Translations under genes and position numbers: made by a program
The notes under the pieces: generated by a model
Databases searched by the model: none
The model's input: the letters and a program-made list of their open reading frames with translations, nothing else
Told to the model about the DNA's origin: nothing
Assembly: GCF_025244905.1 (NCBI RefSeq)
Contig: NZ_CP104285.1
Span: forward strand, 930,001 to 994,000
Length of the DNA stretch: 64,000 nt
Direction of reading: 5' to 3'
Origin: Enterobacter mori
GTDB lineage: Bacteria; Pseudomonadota; Gammaproteobacteria; Enterobacterales; Enterobacteriaceae
Part shown: one piece after another, positions 1-9,282 of the stretch
Layout: every line of letters starts with the position of its first letter
Position numbering within the stretch: the first letter of the stretch is position 1

Positions 1-1232
1 CCCAGCGCTTCGGCCATAAGTTCAAGATAAGCGCGGGAGGGCGCAGTTTCAGGCGTGATGTTCTGGAAAGAGAGCAGGCCGATGGCTTCGCCCTGCGCAA
101 TGAGCGGAACACACAGGGACGAGTGTGCTTGCGATTCTGGCAGGTGATAACAACCAATGTCCGGCTCACCGTTCACCGGGGGATGGCTTTGCCCGCGCCG
201 GACGGCCCAGCATTCGTCCGGATGGAATGCGGGTATGTCACCCTCCGGGGACAACCATTCTGCTGCGCAGCGCATCTGCCAGGGTTCGCGATCAATAATA
301 TATAACCGCCCGGAAACGCCTGGCGCAATATTGGGCGCAAACAGCTCTGCCACATTAATAACATCGGCGAGGTTTTCACAGCCCTGCAACCGCTGGGTCA
401 TACGAGCCAGCAGCTCGCGGATCGCCCAGTCGGCATCGCGCTCTTTTTCCAGTTGCTGTCGCACCAGCCCGTTCTCGCGGAAGATGCGGATTGCCTGGGC
501 CATATCGCCTATTTCATCAATCTGGGTAAAGTTCGGCGTTTCAACGGCATAGTCCTGCGAAGCCAGCCGGTGTACTACGTCGCTCAGCCGAACCACCGGA
601 TGAAGCACTCGACGCTTGAGAATAAAGCCCATCACGAACAGAAAGAGCAGGGCCGTGAGGCCGACCATCATTTCCGACACCGTACGCAGTGCTTTCGATG
701 TTTTGGTGGCCGCCTGTACGTCGGCAATGATGCGCTTATCCAGTATCTGGCGGAAATGATCAATCTGGCTCTGCGCGCGCTCCATCTCTTGTTCGTAGAC
801 AGGGCCGTAAAGCAGGGCAATAGCCTGCTGTTGCTCGCCACGGGCTATGCTGTCGAGTGCGGTTTGCTGCTCATCCTGCAGTTCCTCAATGATTTTTAAT
901 CCTTCCTGAAGCAGCATGAGTTCTTCGCCGGAGGCGCCGTTATCTTTTAATTGCACCAGATGATGCTCTATGCTTTTTAATTCGCTCTCTTTTTGCCGAT
1001 ATTCTTCCAGAATAGAAGGTTCTTTTTTGATGACGAACAGGCGCGCTAAATCTGAGAGCATCCAGGTATGTGTCTCGATTTCTTCCGTAAGCTGATCAAA
1101 CACTTGTCGTTGCTTAACGGCCTGTCGTTCAACGTTATCGGCGTTGGATGCCATGAGCATAACGATGCCAGAGGCGAGGGTCAGGCACACCGTGGCACCG
1201 TAGGCCCAGTTTGTTATCGCGGCGATTCGCAC
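1..1232 (-). CDS. HAMP-GAF membrane signalling protein (3' part outside window)
   Basis: Only the N-terminal roughly 410 residues are present; the reading frame is open to the window edge. I chose the GTG at 1232 because an AAGGA ribosome site lies 8 bases upstream and this start includes a first membrane helix; a later ATG would lose it. Visible order: membrane helix near residues 5-30, a coiled periplasmic stretch to about residue 175, a second helix (MMVGLTALLFLFVMGFIL), a HAMP linker, then a GAF domain with the ECWAVRRG and CVPL motifs. This GAF type is most often followed by a GGDEF domain, so a diguanylate cyclase is my best guess, but a histidine kinase is possible because the output domain is cut off. 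Confidence 0.7.
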   Translation of the reverse strand, partial: MRIAAITNWAYGATVCLTLASGIVMLMASNADNVERQAVKQRQVFDQLTEEIETHTWMLSDLARLFVIKKEPSILEEYRQKESELKSIEHHLVQLKDNGASGEELMLLQEGLKIIEELQDEQQTALDSIARGEQQQAIALLYGPVYEQEMERAQSQIDHFRQILDKRIIADVQAATKTSKALRTVSEMMVGLTALLFLFVMGFILKRRVLHPVVRLSDVVHRLASQDYAVETPNFTQIDEIGDMAQAIRIFRENGLVRQQLEKERDADWAIRELLARMTQRLQGCENLADVINVAELFAPNIAPGVSGRLYIIDREPWQMRCAAEWLSPEGDIPAFHPDECWAVRRGQSHPPVNGEPDIGCYHLPESQAHSSLCVPLIAQGEAIGLLSFQNITPETAPSRAYLELMAEAL

Positions 1233-1301
1233 CTGTGGGATCCTTCTACGACAAGAGTGGGGGAGCGTTTTTCAAATTATAGAAAATGTTTGATTTAGCG
1301 T

Positions 1302-1328
1302 GAAAAGAAAGGCGGCAAAGAGCCGCCT
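1302..1328 (-). terminator. Rho-independent terminator of the AI-2E family gene
   Basis: On the minus strand a 7-bp perfect stem (AGGCGGC/GCCGCCT) with a 5-base loop is followed by TTCTTTT. It sits 16 bases past the stop codon of the gene at 1344-2453. Confidence 0.8.
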
Positions 1329-1343
1329 GGAATGAAGAGAACA

Positions 1344-2453
1344 TCATAAATCTGGCCGGTTTCTTCCTTCTTCGATGAAGTCTGCGTCCAGCTCTTCGGC
1401 GTTACCTTCGTGATCGCGCCCTGAGAACAGGTTCCAGCAGGCGATAAACAGCGCGGCAATCAGCGGCCCAATGACAAAGCCGTTAATGCCGTACAACTCC
1501 ATGCCGCCGAGGGTGGAGATCAGAATCAGGTAGTCCGGCATTTTGGTGTCTTTGCCTACCAGCAGCGGGCGCAGAATATTGTCCACCAGCCCGACGATAA
1601 TCACGAAGAATCCGACAATAAACAGCCCTTGCCACAGCTGGTGGGTGGCGAAAAGGAAGATGGCCGCAGGCACCCAGACTATCGCCGAGCCGACGGCCGG
1701 CACCAGCGAGAGGAAGGCCATCAGCGCGCCCCAAAGTACGCTGCCATCAATGCCAGCAATGGCAAACGCAATACCGCCGAGCGTGCCCTGCACCACCGCG
1801 ACAACCGCCGTGCCTTTTACCGTCGCCCGAGAGACGCCGACAAATTTGGCGAACAGGTGCTGTTTAGCGAAATCAGACAGCGGCAGGGAATCAAGGATCT
1901 GGCGCACCAGATAAGGGCCGTCTTTGAGCAGGAAGAACAGCAGGTAGAGCATGATGCCGAAGCTGATGGCAAAACCGAACGTCCCCTTACCGATCAGGAA
2001 CGCGCTGCCTGCCAGATACTGACCACCCTGCAGCGCCACGTCAGAGAGTTTTTTCTGGATTTGCGCAGCGTTAGTCAGATTGTGGTCCGCCAGAAAACCG
2101 CTGGCCCAGTCCGGCAGGCGGTTAAAGATGCTCGCGATCACTTCCGGGAATTGTGTGTTGTTTGCTTGCAGCTTGGTGTACACCACGTTCAGTTCAATGG
2201 CGAGCGAGGAGAGGATCACCATCAGCGGGATAAAGACGATCAGGCAGATGAGGCACAGCGTCAGGAACGAGGCCAGCCCGTTGCGATCGCCAAGCGCAGC
2301 GCGCAGTTTGTTTTTCACCGGATTAAAGATGATGGTCAGGATGGCGGCCCACAAAATCGCGGAGAAGTAGGGCGACAGCACGTCGAAAAAGGCCCAGGTG
2401 ACGAGGGCGAGAATAAAAATGAAGAAACCTTTGGTCAGTCCGTTAAAGCGCAT
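1344..2453 (-). CDS. AI-2E transporter family (UPF0118) membrane protein
   Basis: A 369-residue polytopic inner-membrane protein. It has the family layout: two N-terminal helices, a soluble central segment of about residues 75-150 rich in polar residues, then five or six C-terminal helices ending near residue 345 with GPLIAALFIACW, and a charged tail. Conserved DNILRPLLVG and GGMELYGINGFVIGP segments fit the AI-2E exporter/PerM family. The family name comes from TqsA; the actual substrate of this member is unknown. It is not close enough to E. coli YdiK for me to use that name. It is monocistronic with its own terminator. Confidence 0.8.
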   Translation of the reverse strand: MRFNGLTKGFFIFILALVTWAFFDVLSPYFSAILWAAILTIIFNPVKNKLRAALGDRNGLASFLTLCLICLIVFIPLMVILSSLAIELNVVYTKLQANNTQFPEVIASIFNRLPDWASGFLADHNLTNAAQIQKKLSDVALQGGQYLAGSAFLIGKGTFGFAISFGIMLYLLFFLLKDGPYLVRQILDSLPLSDFAKQHLFAKFVGVSRATVKGTAVVAVVQGTLGGIAFAIAGIDGSVLWGALMAFLSLVPAVGSAIVWVPAAIFLFATHQLWQGLFIVGFFVIIVGLVDNILRPLLVGKDTKMPDYLILISTLGGMELYGINGFVIGPLIAALFIACWNLFSGRDHEGNAEELDADFIEEGRNRPDL

Positions 2454-2519
2454 CAGTCAGTCCTGTTACTAAGAAACTGTGTCGACTATAGAACCTATTG
2501 CGAGAATTACCAACCTTCC

Positions 2520-2551
2520 GCCGGGCGGCGGCTGCGCCTTACCCGGCCTGC
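2520..2551. repeat. REP-like palindromic element
   Basis: GCCGGGCGGCGG and CCTTACCCGGCC form the imperfect palindrome with a central CTGCG typical of enterobacterial REP (PU) sequences. It is in the divergent gap between the AI-2E family gene and mmuP. Confidence 0.7.
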
Positions 2552-2781
2552 AGACGGTATTGCGGTATGAATCCGCGCTTCACGGATACCACTTTCGACT
2601 GACCGAAGATCGCCTTTTCCCGCACCATGCTGTAAGTATCTGCTTGCGGAGGTGCTTATGGCCTGGCGTCCGATTCTTTATGTGATCCTCACAACCCATC
2701 CCCGACTCAGCGCGCGGCGTGCCAGGCTGCGTCTGGTTGGCTAGCTTTTTATTAACAATCGCGGTATAACAAACCTTCTTT

Positions 2782-2805
2782 GGATGTTTAGATGTCCATA
2801 CGTTT
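2782..2805 (+). promoter_or_regulatory. MetJ operator (three tandem met boxes)
   Basis: Three adjoining 8-mers, GGATGTTT, AGATGTCC and ATACGTTT, match the met box AGACGTCT at 5, 6 and 6 positions. They lie 12 bases downstream of a TATAAC -10 box and directly before the ribosome site of mmuP. MetJ with S-adenosylmethionine binds tandem met boxes cooperatively, so repression by methionine is expected. Binding is inferred. Confidence 0.7.
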
Positions 2806-2815
2806 AGAAGGTAAT

Positions 2816-4216
2816 ATGCAAACACAACAAGAAAATGGGCAGCTTAAGCGCACTATGAAAACACGCCACCTGATTATGCTTTCGCTGGGTGGCGTGATTG
2901 GCACAGGGTTATTTTTCAATACGGGTTATATCATTTCGACGACCGGGGCGGCGGGCACGCTGCTGGCGTACCTGATTGGCGCGCTGGTGGTCTGGCTGGT
3001 GATGCAGTGTCTGGGTGAGCTTTCCGTGGCGATGCCTGAAACCGGTGCGTTCCACGTCTACGCCGCCCGCTATCTGGGTCCGGCGACGGGCTACACCGTG
3101 GCGTGGCTCTACTGGCTCACCTGGACGGTGGCGCTCGGCTCGAGCTTTACTGCCGCCGGGTTCTGTATGCAGTACTGGTTCCCGCAGGTGCCCGTATGGG
3201 CCTGGTGCGTGGTCTTCTGCGCGGTGATTTTTGGCCTCAACGTCATCTCGACGCGCTTCTTTGCTGAAGGTGAATTCTGGTTCTCGCTGGTGAAAGTCGT
3301 CACCATCATTGCCTTTATTATTCTCGGCGGGGCGGCGATCTTTGGTTTTATCCCGATGCAGGACGGTGCACCCGCGCCGGGCTTAAGCAACATCACCGCC
3401 GAAGGCTGGTTCCCGCACGGTGGACTGCCGATCCTGATGACCATGGTGGCGGTGAACTTTGCCTTCTCCGGGACTGAACTTATCGGTATTGCGGCGGGGG
3501 AAACGGAAAATCCACACAAGGTGATTCCGGTGGCGATCCGCACCACCATTGCGCGCCTGATTATCTTCTTTATCGGTACCGTGTTTGTACTGGCGGCGCT
3601 GATCCCGATGCAGCAGGCCGGGGTAGAAAAAAGCCCGTTCGTGCTGGTGTTCGAAAAGGTCGGTATTCCTTACGCGGCTGATATCTTTAACTTTGTGATC
3701 CTGACGGCGATCCTCTCGGCGGCGAACTCCGGCCTGTACGCGTCTGGACGCATGCTGTGGTCGCTCTCGAATGAGAAAACGCTGCCGCGCTGCTTTGCCC
3801 GCGTCAACAAAAACGGCGTGCCGCTGACGGCGCTGTCGGTTTCCATGCTCGGCGGCGTGCTGGCGCTGTTCTCAAGCGTGATTGCGCCGGACACGGTGTT
3901 TGTGGCGCTGTCTGCAATTTCCGGGTTTGCGGTGGTGGCGGTATGGATCAGCATCTGCGCGTCACACTTCGTTTTCCGTCGTCGTCATTTGCAGTCCGGA
4001 CAGCCGCTCTCTGCGCTGCAGTACCGTGCACCGTGGTATCCACTGGTGCCGGTGCTTGGCTTTATCCTCTGCGTGGTGGCCTGTGTCGGCCTGTGGTTTG
4101 ATCCGAGCCAGCGCATTGCGCTTTACTGCGGGCTGCCGTTTGTCGCCCTGTGTTATGGTGCGTACTACCTGACCCGAAATCTGACATCGCAGGAGCCTGA
4201 ACATGTCGCAGAATAA
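2816..4216 (+). CDS. mmuP: S-methylmethionine permease MmuP
   Basis: An amino-acid permease of the APC superfamily that imports S-methyl-L-methionine through the inner membrane. The 466-residue product has about 12 hydrophobic helices and the family N-terminal signature [20 protein letters not shown]; it is nearly collinear with E. coli MmuP. I start at ATG 2816 (MQTQQENG), because AGAAGG lies 5 bases upstream and the E. coli protein begins at the same place; an upstream ATG at 2792 falls inside the operator. It overlaps mmuM by 14 bases, so the two are one operon, probably repressed by MetJ. Confidence 0.95.
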   Translation: MQTQQENGQLKRTMKTRHLIMLSLGGVIGTGLFFNTGYIISTTGAAGTLLAYLIGALVVWLVMQCLGELSVAMPETGAFHVYAARYLGPATGYTVAWLYWLTWTVALGSSFTAAGFCMQYWFPQVPVWAWCVVFCAVIFGLNVISTRFFAEGEFWFSLVKVVTIIAFIILGGAAIFGFIPMQDGAPAPGLSNITAEGWFPHGGLPILMTMVAVNFAFSGTELIGIAAGETENPHKVIPVAIRTTIARLIIFFIGTVFVLAALIPMQQAGVEKSPFVLVFEKVGIPYAADIFNFVILTAILSAANSGLYASGRMLWSLSNEKTLPRCFARVNKNGVPLTALSVSMLGGVLALFSSVIAPDTVFVALSAISGFAVVAVWISICASHFVFRRRHLQSGQPLSALQYRAPWYPLVPVLGFILCVVACVGLWFDPSQRIALYCGLPFVALCYGAYYLTRNLTSQEPEHVAE

Positions 4217-5135
4217 TCCGCTTACCGCCCTCCTTGAAAAGCAGCCTTTCGTGGTGCTGGATGGCGCGATGGCAACGGAGCTGGAAGCGCGCGGCTGTAA
4301 CCTGGCAGACAGCCTCTGGTCTGCCAAAGTGCTGGTTGAAAACCCGGATCTTATCCGCGAAGTGCATCTTGATTACTACCGTGCAGGTGCCCAGGTGGCG
4401 ATCACCGCCAGCTATCAGGCCACCCCTGCGGGCTTTGCCGCGCGCGGTCTCGACGAGGCGCAATCCCGTGCGCTGATAGGCAAAAGCGTGGAGCTGGCGC
4501 GTAAGGCACGGGAAGCGTACCTGGCTGAAAACGCGCGTGCGGGGACTTTGCTGGTGGCGGGCTCCGTTGGGCCGTATGGCGCGTATCTGGCGAATGGCTC
4601 CGAATATCGCGGCGATTACGTGCGCAGTGCAGAAGAATTTAGGGCGTTTCACCGCCCGCGCGTGGAAGCGTTGCTCGATGCGGGGGCCGATCTTCTGGCG
4701 TGTGAAACCTTACCGTCTTTTGCTGAAATTCAGGCGCTGGCGGCGTTGCTGGCAGAGTATCCCCGCGCCCGGGCATGGTTCGCATTCACGCTACGTGACA
4801 GCGAACACCTGAGCGACGGCACGCCGCTGCGTGAGGTGATTACGGTGCTGGATAATAACCCGCAAATTGTCGCGCTGGGCATTAACTGTATCGCCCTGGA
4901 AAATACCACCGTGGCGCTGAAGTATTTGCATAGCCTGACGTCTCTGCCGCTGGTGGTTTATCCCAACTCGGGCGAGCATTACGATGCCGTGACCAAAACC
5001 TGGCATCATCACGGTGAAGCCTGTGAAACCCTGGCCGGCTATTTACCGCAGTGGCTGGCGGCGGGTGCGAAATTAATCGGCGGGTGCTGTCGCACCACGC
5101 CGAAAGATATTTTTGAGCTGAACGCGAAGCGCTAA
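4203..5135 (+). CDS. mmuM: Homocysteine S-methyltransferase MmuM
   Basis: Transfers a methyl group from S-methylmethionine (or S-adenosylmethionine) to homocysteine, giving methionine, in the cytoplasm. The 310-residue protein is the usual length. The zinc-binding cysteines are visible as GINC near residue 230 and the GGCC pair in GGCCRTTP near the C-terminus, and the N-terminal [14 protein letters not shown] loop is typical. The start codon overlaps the end of mmuP, so translation is probably coupled. Together the pair salvages plant-derived S-methylmethionine as a methionine source. Confidence 0.95.
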   Translation: MSQNNPLTALLEKQPFVVLDGAMATELEARGCNLADSLWSAKVLVENPDLIREVHLDYYRAGAQVAITASYQATPAGFAARGLDEAQSRALIGKSVELARKAREAYLAENARAGTLLVAGSVGPYGAYLANGSEYRGDYVRSAEEFRAFHRPRVEALLDAGADLLACETLPSFAEIQALAALLAEYPRARAWFAFTLRDSEHLSDGTPLREVITVLDNNPQIVALGINCIALENTTVALKYLHSLTSLPLVVYPNSGEHYDAVTKTWHHHGEACETLAGYLPQWLAAGAKLIGGCCRTTPKDIFELNAKR

Positions 5136-5140
5136 TGATG

Positions 5141-5172
5141 ACTCCCGGTCAACGCTTGCGTTGGCCGGGAGT
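5141..5172 (+). terminator. Hairpin terminating mmuPM
   Basis: ACTCCCGGTCAACGC pairs with GCGTTGGCCGGGAGT (one G-U pair) immediately after the mmuM stop codon. The following T-run is weak (TATCCCCTT), so termination strength is uncertain. Confidence 0.65.
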
Positions 5173-5611
5173 TATCCCCTTGTTACACCTATCTGCAACA
5201 AATCCCCCCCTCGCAGCCCTGCATTTATGACTGTCATCATGGGTTAAAAAGTTAAGTTTTAGCTTGATAATCTATCTGTTTTATTTTTTAAAGTATAAAA
5301 ATCTAACTCGCTGGAAATGCATTTTTATTATTCTAATTAAATCTCTTATTTAAGAATGTCTTTTGTTTTTGTCCTGGAAGGCTATTTCGTCTTTTGTTTT
5401 TTTATCCGCAGGTTACTATTTATTGCATCAGCGAAGCGCAGGGAGATATGCGTAAGTTCATCTGAATTTGCTGATGATGATGTTTAAAAGATTATTTGAT
5501 TGCTGAAAAATTTAATTAAGCCCAACTTTTCGGGTGGGGCACATATTGCCTAAATTCAGCCATCAAAAATCTTATGTGTGTGTCATTCACTTAATTTACA
5601 GGACGATTTTT
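5173..5611. other. AT-rich region upstream of the fimbrial operon
   Basis: A stretch of about 440 bases with long A/T tracts, clearly poorer in GC than the flanking mmuM and fimbrial genes. No convincing gene lies in it. I found no inverted repeat pair of the kind that flanks an invertible fim switch and no CRP-type site. Its composition would suit H-NS silencing of the downstream fimbriae; that is inference. Confidence 0.5.
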
Positions 5612-6127
5612 ATGAAAATGAACAAACTCTTTACTGCACTGGTTCTGGCTTCTGGTATGGCTGCTTTTGGTGCTCAGGCTGACCAGGGTAGCGGCGTGGT
5701 CACCTTCACCGGTTCCGTTATCGATGCGCCATGCTCTGTTGCGGCAGGTGATGAAGATCAGACCATCAGCCTCGGTCAGGTTTCCAGCTCTGCAGTGGCC
5801 AACGGCGGCACCTCTACGCCGGTTCCCTTCTACATTCACCTGGAAAACTGCTCTGTTGAAACCGCAACAACCGTGACCACCACCTTCTCCGGCGCGGATT
5901 CCAGCGTTGACGGTGCTGTACTGGGTGTGACCGGTAATGCAACGGATGTCGGCATCGTGATGACCGACGGCGACAGCAACACCATCACTCTGGGTGAAGC
6001 AACGGCGGGTCAGAACGTGGTTAACGGCGACAACACCCTGACGTACTCCGCTTATATCATCGGTGGCGCTGCGCCAACCGAAGGTGATTTCACCGCGGTA
6101 ACCAACTGGACTCTGGCTTACGAATAA
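5612..6127 (+). CDS. Major fimbrial subunit (MrpA/FimA-like pilin)
   Basis: A secreted pilin of 171 residues that should polymerise into the fimbrial shaft by donor-strand exchange. It has a clear signal peptide (MKMNKLFTALVLASGMAAFG, cleavage after AQA), a donor-strand-like segment GSGVVTFTGSVIDAPCSV, the pilin disulfide pair (C in APCSV and C in ENCSV) and a C-terminal tyrosine motif (TLAYE). I use ATG 5612 with AGGA upstream; a longer frame starting at 5534 has no signal peptide at its N-terminus. First gene of a seven- or eight-gene operon and the only one followed by a hairpin, as expected for the most abundant subunit. Confidence 0.88.
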   Translation: MKMNKLFTALVLASGMAAFGAQADQGSGVVTFTGSVIDAPCSVAAGDEDQTISLGQVSSSAVANGGTSTPVPFYIHLENCSVETATTVTTTFSGADSSVDGAVLGVTGNATDVGIVMTDGDSNTITLGEATAGQNVVNGDNTLTYSAYIIGGAAPTEGDFTAVTNWTLAYE

Positions 6128-6152
6128 GTCCTGACCTTATTTCGTTAATCCG

Positions 6153-6178
6153 TCAGGCGGCCTTCTCTGGCCGTCTGA
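6153..6178 (+). terminator. Intra-operon hairpin after the major pilin gene
   Basis: TCAGGCGGCC pairs with GGCCGTCTGA around a 6-base loop, 26 bases after the major pilin stop. There is no strong T-run. Such hairpins commonly reduce read-through or protect pilin mRNA, raising the ratio of major pilin to the other subunits. Confidence 0.6.
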
Positions 6179-6215
6179 TATTCGATACCGACTGAATAAG
6201 TGAAAAGGGTTTGCT

Positions 6216-6767
6216 ATGGGTTTTATCTTTTCGAAAACAACAACAATAGTCAAAACACTCCCTTTTCTCCTGTCTGGTTGTTGCCTGCCCGTATTTGCAG
6301 AAAACCAGGGGGAGGGTGCCGTTTTTATTCAGGGCGCGGTGCTCTATACCCCCTGTGCAATTGACCTTGATAGCCGGGACCAAACTATTGATATGGGCGA
6401 TACGCCTGTATCTGAAATTGCCACGAAAGGTTACGGCCCCACCCGCGTATTTACCGTTCGATTAATTAATTGCCTGATGCTGCCCACACCAGGGAACAGC
6501 AAATATGACTCTGAGTATTACCAAATAACGTTTGAGCCCATGACGGGCGCTGAACGCTTTTCCGTGCGGGGAGAGGCGCAGGGCATTGAACTGGCGATCC
6601 GCGATACCCACGGCAATATCGCTGCGCCCGGCGTGGCCTTTCCTGCGCGAGAGGTGACGGCGGGGAGTATGAACCTCAACTATTCACTTCAGCTGGTCAG
6701 CAACGGGCAGCCGCTCAAGGCCGGGGATTACCAGTCTCTGATTCGCTTCAGAATGGATTACTACTGA
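6216..6767 (+). CDS. Minor fimbrial subunit / putative pilus anchor (MrpB-like position)
   Basis: A 183-residue secreted pilin with an N-terminal signal segment ending near VFA, the paired cysteines (YTPCAID and INCLML) and a C-terminal aromatic motif (RFRMDYY). It lies between the major pilin and the usher, the position of mrpB in the Proteus MR/P operon, whose product is thought to act at the pilus base. The role is inferred from position and fold. The next gene follows after one base, so the usher is translated in close coupling. Confidence 0.75.
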   Translation: MGFIFSKTTTIVKTLPFLLSGCCLPVFAENQGEGAVFIQGAVLYTPCAIDLDSRDQTIDMGDTPVSEIATKGYGPTRVFTVRLINCLMLPTPGNSKYDSEYYQITFEPMTGAERFSVRGEAQGIELAIRDTHGNIAAPGVAFPAREVTAGSMNLNYSLQLVSNGQPLKAGDYQSLIRFRMDYY

Positions 6768-6768
6768 G

Positions 6769-9252
6769 ATGAAAAAGACTATACGGATATTTCGACGTTC
6801 AACGCTCAGCGTGCTGATTTTTGCGTTACTTGTCCCGACGGCGAAAAGCTGGGCCGACGATGAAATCCAATTCAATACCGACGTGCTGGATACGCAGGAC
6901 AAAAGCAATATCGATCTCAGCCACTTTTCGCGTCGCGGCTACGTCATGCCCGGCGACTACACGTTCAGCATCATGGTGAACAAAGACGTTCTGCGCGAAG
7001 AGCAGATCGTGGTGTATCCCGATGGCGAAAACGGACAGGACAGCCTGATTTGCCTGACGCCGGACCAACTCTCTCGCTTTAATCTAAAGGCCAGCGTAAT
7101 GAACGACCTACGTTGGCTGCGCGACGGCGAGTGTCTGGACAAAACCAGCATGGAAGGGTTGGACATGCGCGTTGACCTGGCAAAGGACACGCTTTATCTG
7201 GCGATCCCGCAGGCCTGGCTGGAGTACACCGCGCCAAACTGGGATCCTCCCTCGCGCTGGGATGAAGGGATCCCCGGCGTGATTGCCGATTACAACCTCA
7301 ATATGCAGGCGCAGCAGAATCAGACCGGTTCTGACAGCCAGAGTCTCAGCGGTAATGGGGTGCTGGGGGCCAATCTGGGGCCGTGGCGCGTCCGCGCCGA
7401 CTGGCAAACCAACTGGAACAAACGTGACGGTAATACGGATAAGGATTTTTCTTTTAGCCGCTACTACCTCTATCGCGCCATCCCTTCGCTGAAGGCGAAG
7501 CTGACGGTAGGGGAGGATTACCTCAGCTCCGATATCTTCGACACCTTCCGCTTCAGCGGCGTCAGCCTGAACTCCGATCTCAGCATGTTGCCGCCGAGCC
7601 TGCGCGGCTATGCGCCTGAGGTGACGGGCATTTCCCGCTCGGGGGGGAAAGTTACCATCAGCCAGCAGGGGCGCGTGATCCACGAAACGCAGGTTGCCGC
7701 CGGACCGTTTCGCATTCAGGAACTGAATGATGCCGTCTCCGGCACGCTCGACGTGCGGGTGGAAGAGCTGGACGGCAGCGTACAGGTCTTCCAGGTGACC
7801 ACCGCATCCGTTCCCTATCTGACGCGTCCGGGGGCGGTTCGCTACAAGCTGGCGGCAGGCAAACCGTCCGAGTGGGGCCACAGCATGACCGGGCCGATAT
7901 TCACGTCAGGAGAGGTGTCCTGGGGCGTGGCGAACGGCTGGACGCTGTACGGCGGCTCGGTGATTGGCGGCGACTATAACGCCCTGTCGGCAGGTATCGG
8001 ACGCGATCTCTTCCTCCTGGGCGCGCTGGCCTTCGACGTGACGCAATCACGCGCGGTTTTACCCTCAGAAGGCACGCTATCAGGGACCTCTTACCGGGTG
8101 AGTTACTCAAAGACGTTCGATGAATACGACAGCCAGGTGACCTTTGCCGGGTATCGCTTCTCAGAGCGCGACTTTATGAGCATGTCGGAATACCTCGACA
8201 CCCGCTACGGCAGCGGCACATCGCACAGCCCGAAAGAGAAATACACGGTGTCGTTTAACAAACGCTTCCGTGATTTAGGGCTGAGCGCCTACCTCAACTA
8301 TAGCCATCAGACGTACTGGAACAGTGCGGACAACGATCGTTTAAGCCTGTCTTTGTCTCGCTACATCGATATCGGCTCTCTGAAAAATATGAGCGTGTCG
8401 CTCACGGCATACCGCAGCGAGTACTACTCGCTGAAAGATGACGGGGCGTACATCTCGCTGTCGTTACCCATCGGGAATGGTACCTCGCTTAGCTATGGCG
8501 CCACGATGAACCGTAACGATAACACCCACCGCGTGAGCTATTACGGGCGCGTGGATGAGCACAACAGCTTCCAGGTGAGCAGCGGTCTTTCCCGCAGTGG
8601 ACCGACAGCCTACGGCTATTACACCTGGCAGGGCGACAGCGCTCAGGTGCAGACCAACGCCAGTTATCAGTCTGGCAGCTACAGCGCGCTGGGCATGAAT
8701 GTCACGGGTGGTTTGACCATGACAACCGAAGGGGGCGCGGCCCACCGCTCCAACGCGCGGGGCGGTAGCCGGGTACTGGTGGATACCGCTGGCGTCAGCG
8801 GCGTGCCCGTTAAAGGATTCGGCGCCTCGGTGAAAACGAACCGCTTCGGTAAGGCGGTGATTGGCGATGTGAACAGCTACTACCGCAACCCGATCCGCAT
8901 TGATGTCGACAAGCTTGATGAAAATGCTGACGTTACCCGCTCCGTTTCGCAGGCCACGCTCACCGAAGGGGCTATTGGCTATCGCCAGTTTGACGTGATT
9001 GCGGGAGGGAAAGCGATGGCCTTTATTCGAAAGGCTGACGGAAGCTTCCCGCCGTTTGGCGCCTCGGTGATGAATGAGAAGAATCAGGAGACGGGAGTGG
9101 TCAATGACGAAGGAAGCGTCTGGCTCAGCGGCATTCAGCCAAACGGCAAAATGGCCGTGAAATGGGATGGGAAAACCCGCTGTGTGGTACATCTGCCAGT
9201 CACGCTGCCCGTCGTGCTGGAAAACCTGCTTTTAACCTGCGCGCCGGAATAG
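6769..9252 (+). CDS. Fimbrial outer-membrane usher protein
   Basis: A FimD/PapC/MrpC-type usher of 827 residues, the usual length. It forms the 24-strand outer-membrane pore through which chaperone-subunit complexes are assembled. Visible parts: signal peptide to about residue 29, N-terminal chaperone-binding domain (FNTDVLD, RRGYVMPGDYTFSI), long beta-barrel region rich in alternating Ser/Tyr/Gly, plug segment, and C-terminal domains ending with the conserved cysteine pair (CVVH and LTCAPE). The flanking pilins and chaperone confirm the assignment. Confidence 0.95.
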   Translation: MKKTIRIFRRSTLSVLIFALLVPTAKSWADDEIQFNTDVLDTQDKSNIDLSHFSRRGYVMPGDYTFSIMVNKDVLREEQIVVYPDGENGQDSLICLTPDQLSRFNLKASVMNDLRWLRDGECLDKTSMEGLDMRVDLAKDTLYLAIPQAWLEYTAPNWDPPSRWDEGIPGVIADYNLNMQAQQNQTGSDSQSLSGNGVLGANLGPWRVRADWQTNWNKRDGNTDKDFSFSRYYLYRAIPSLKAKLTVGEDYLSSDIFDTFRFSGVSLNSDLSMLPPSLRGYAPEVTGISRSGGKVTISQQGRVIHETQVAAGPFRIQELNDAVSGTLDVRVEELDGSVQVFQVTTASVPYLTRPGAVRYKLAAGKPSEWGHSMTGPIFTSGEVSWGVANGWTLYGGSVIGGDYNALSAGIGRDLFLLGALAFDVTQSRAVLPSEGTLSGTSYRVSYSKTFDEYDSQVTFAGYRFSERDFMSMSEYLDTRYGSGTSHSPKEKYTVSFNKRFRDLGLSAYLNYSHQTYWNSADNDRLSLSLSRYIDIGSLKNMSVSLTAYRSEYYSLKDDGAYISLSLPIGNGTSLSYGATMNRNDNTHRVSYYGRVDEHNSFQVSSGLSRSGPTAYGYYTWQGDSAQVQTNASYQSGSYSALGMNVTGGLTMTTEGGAAHRSNARGGSRVLVDTAGVSGVPVKGFGASVKTNRFGKAVIGDVNSYYRNPIRIDVDKLDENADVTRSVSQATLTEGAIGYRQFDVIAGGKAMAFIRKADGSFPPFGASVMNEKNQETGVVNDEGSVWLSGIQPNGKMAVKWDGKTRCVVHLPVTLPVVLENLLLTCAPE

Positions 9253-9282
9253 CCGGCCTGAAAACGAGATGAGTTGATCAAC

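Larger units (their letters stand above)
2454..2815. other. Divergent intergenic region upstream of mmuP
   Basis: This 362-base gap holds the promoter side of two divergent genes. It contains one REP-like element (2520-2551), a likely -10 box TATAAC at 2765-2770 with only a weak -35, and MetJ-type repeats at 2782-2805. Small frames that cross it on both strands lack ribosome sites and look spurious. Confidence 0.6.

Noticed and set aside
1629..2570. Long plus-strand frame (313 codons) opposite the AI-2E family gene
   Set aside because: It is antisense to a clearly real membrane protein, is rich in Gln, Arg and His as shadow frames are, and has no ribosome site.
2580..2825. 81-codon minus-strand frame upstream of mmuP
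   Set aside because: It covers the mmuP promoter and MetJ boxes and shows no domain or ribosome site.
5173..5611. Possible invertible fimbrial switch
   Set aside because: I looked for paired inverted repeats around the promoter and for a recombinase gene; neither is present.
7108..7881. 257-codon minus-strand frame inside the usher gene
   Set aside because: Antisense shadow of a strongly conserved usher; composition dominated by Arg, His and Pro.
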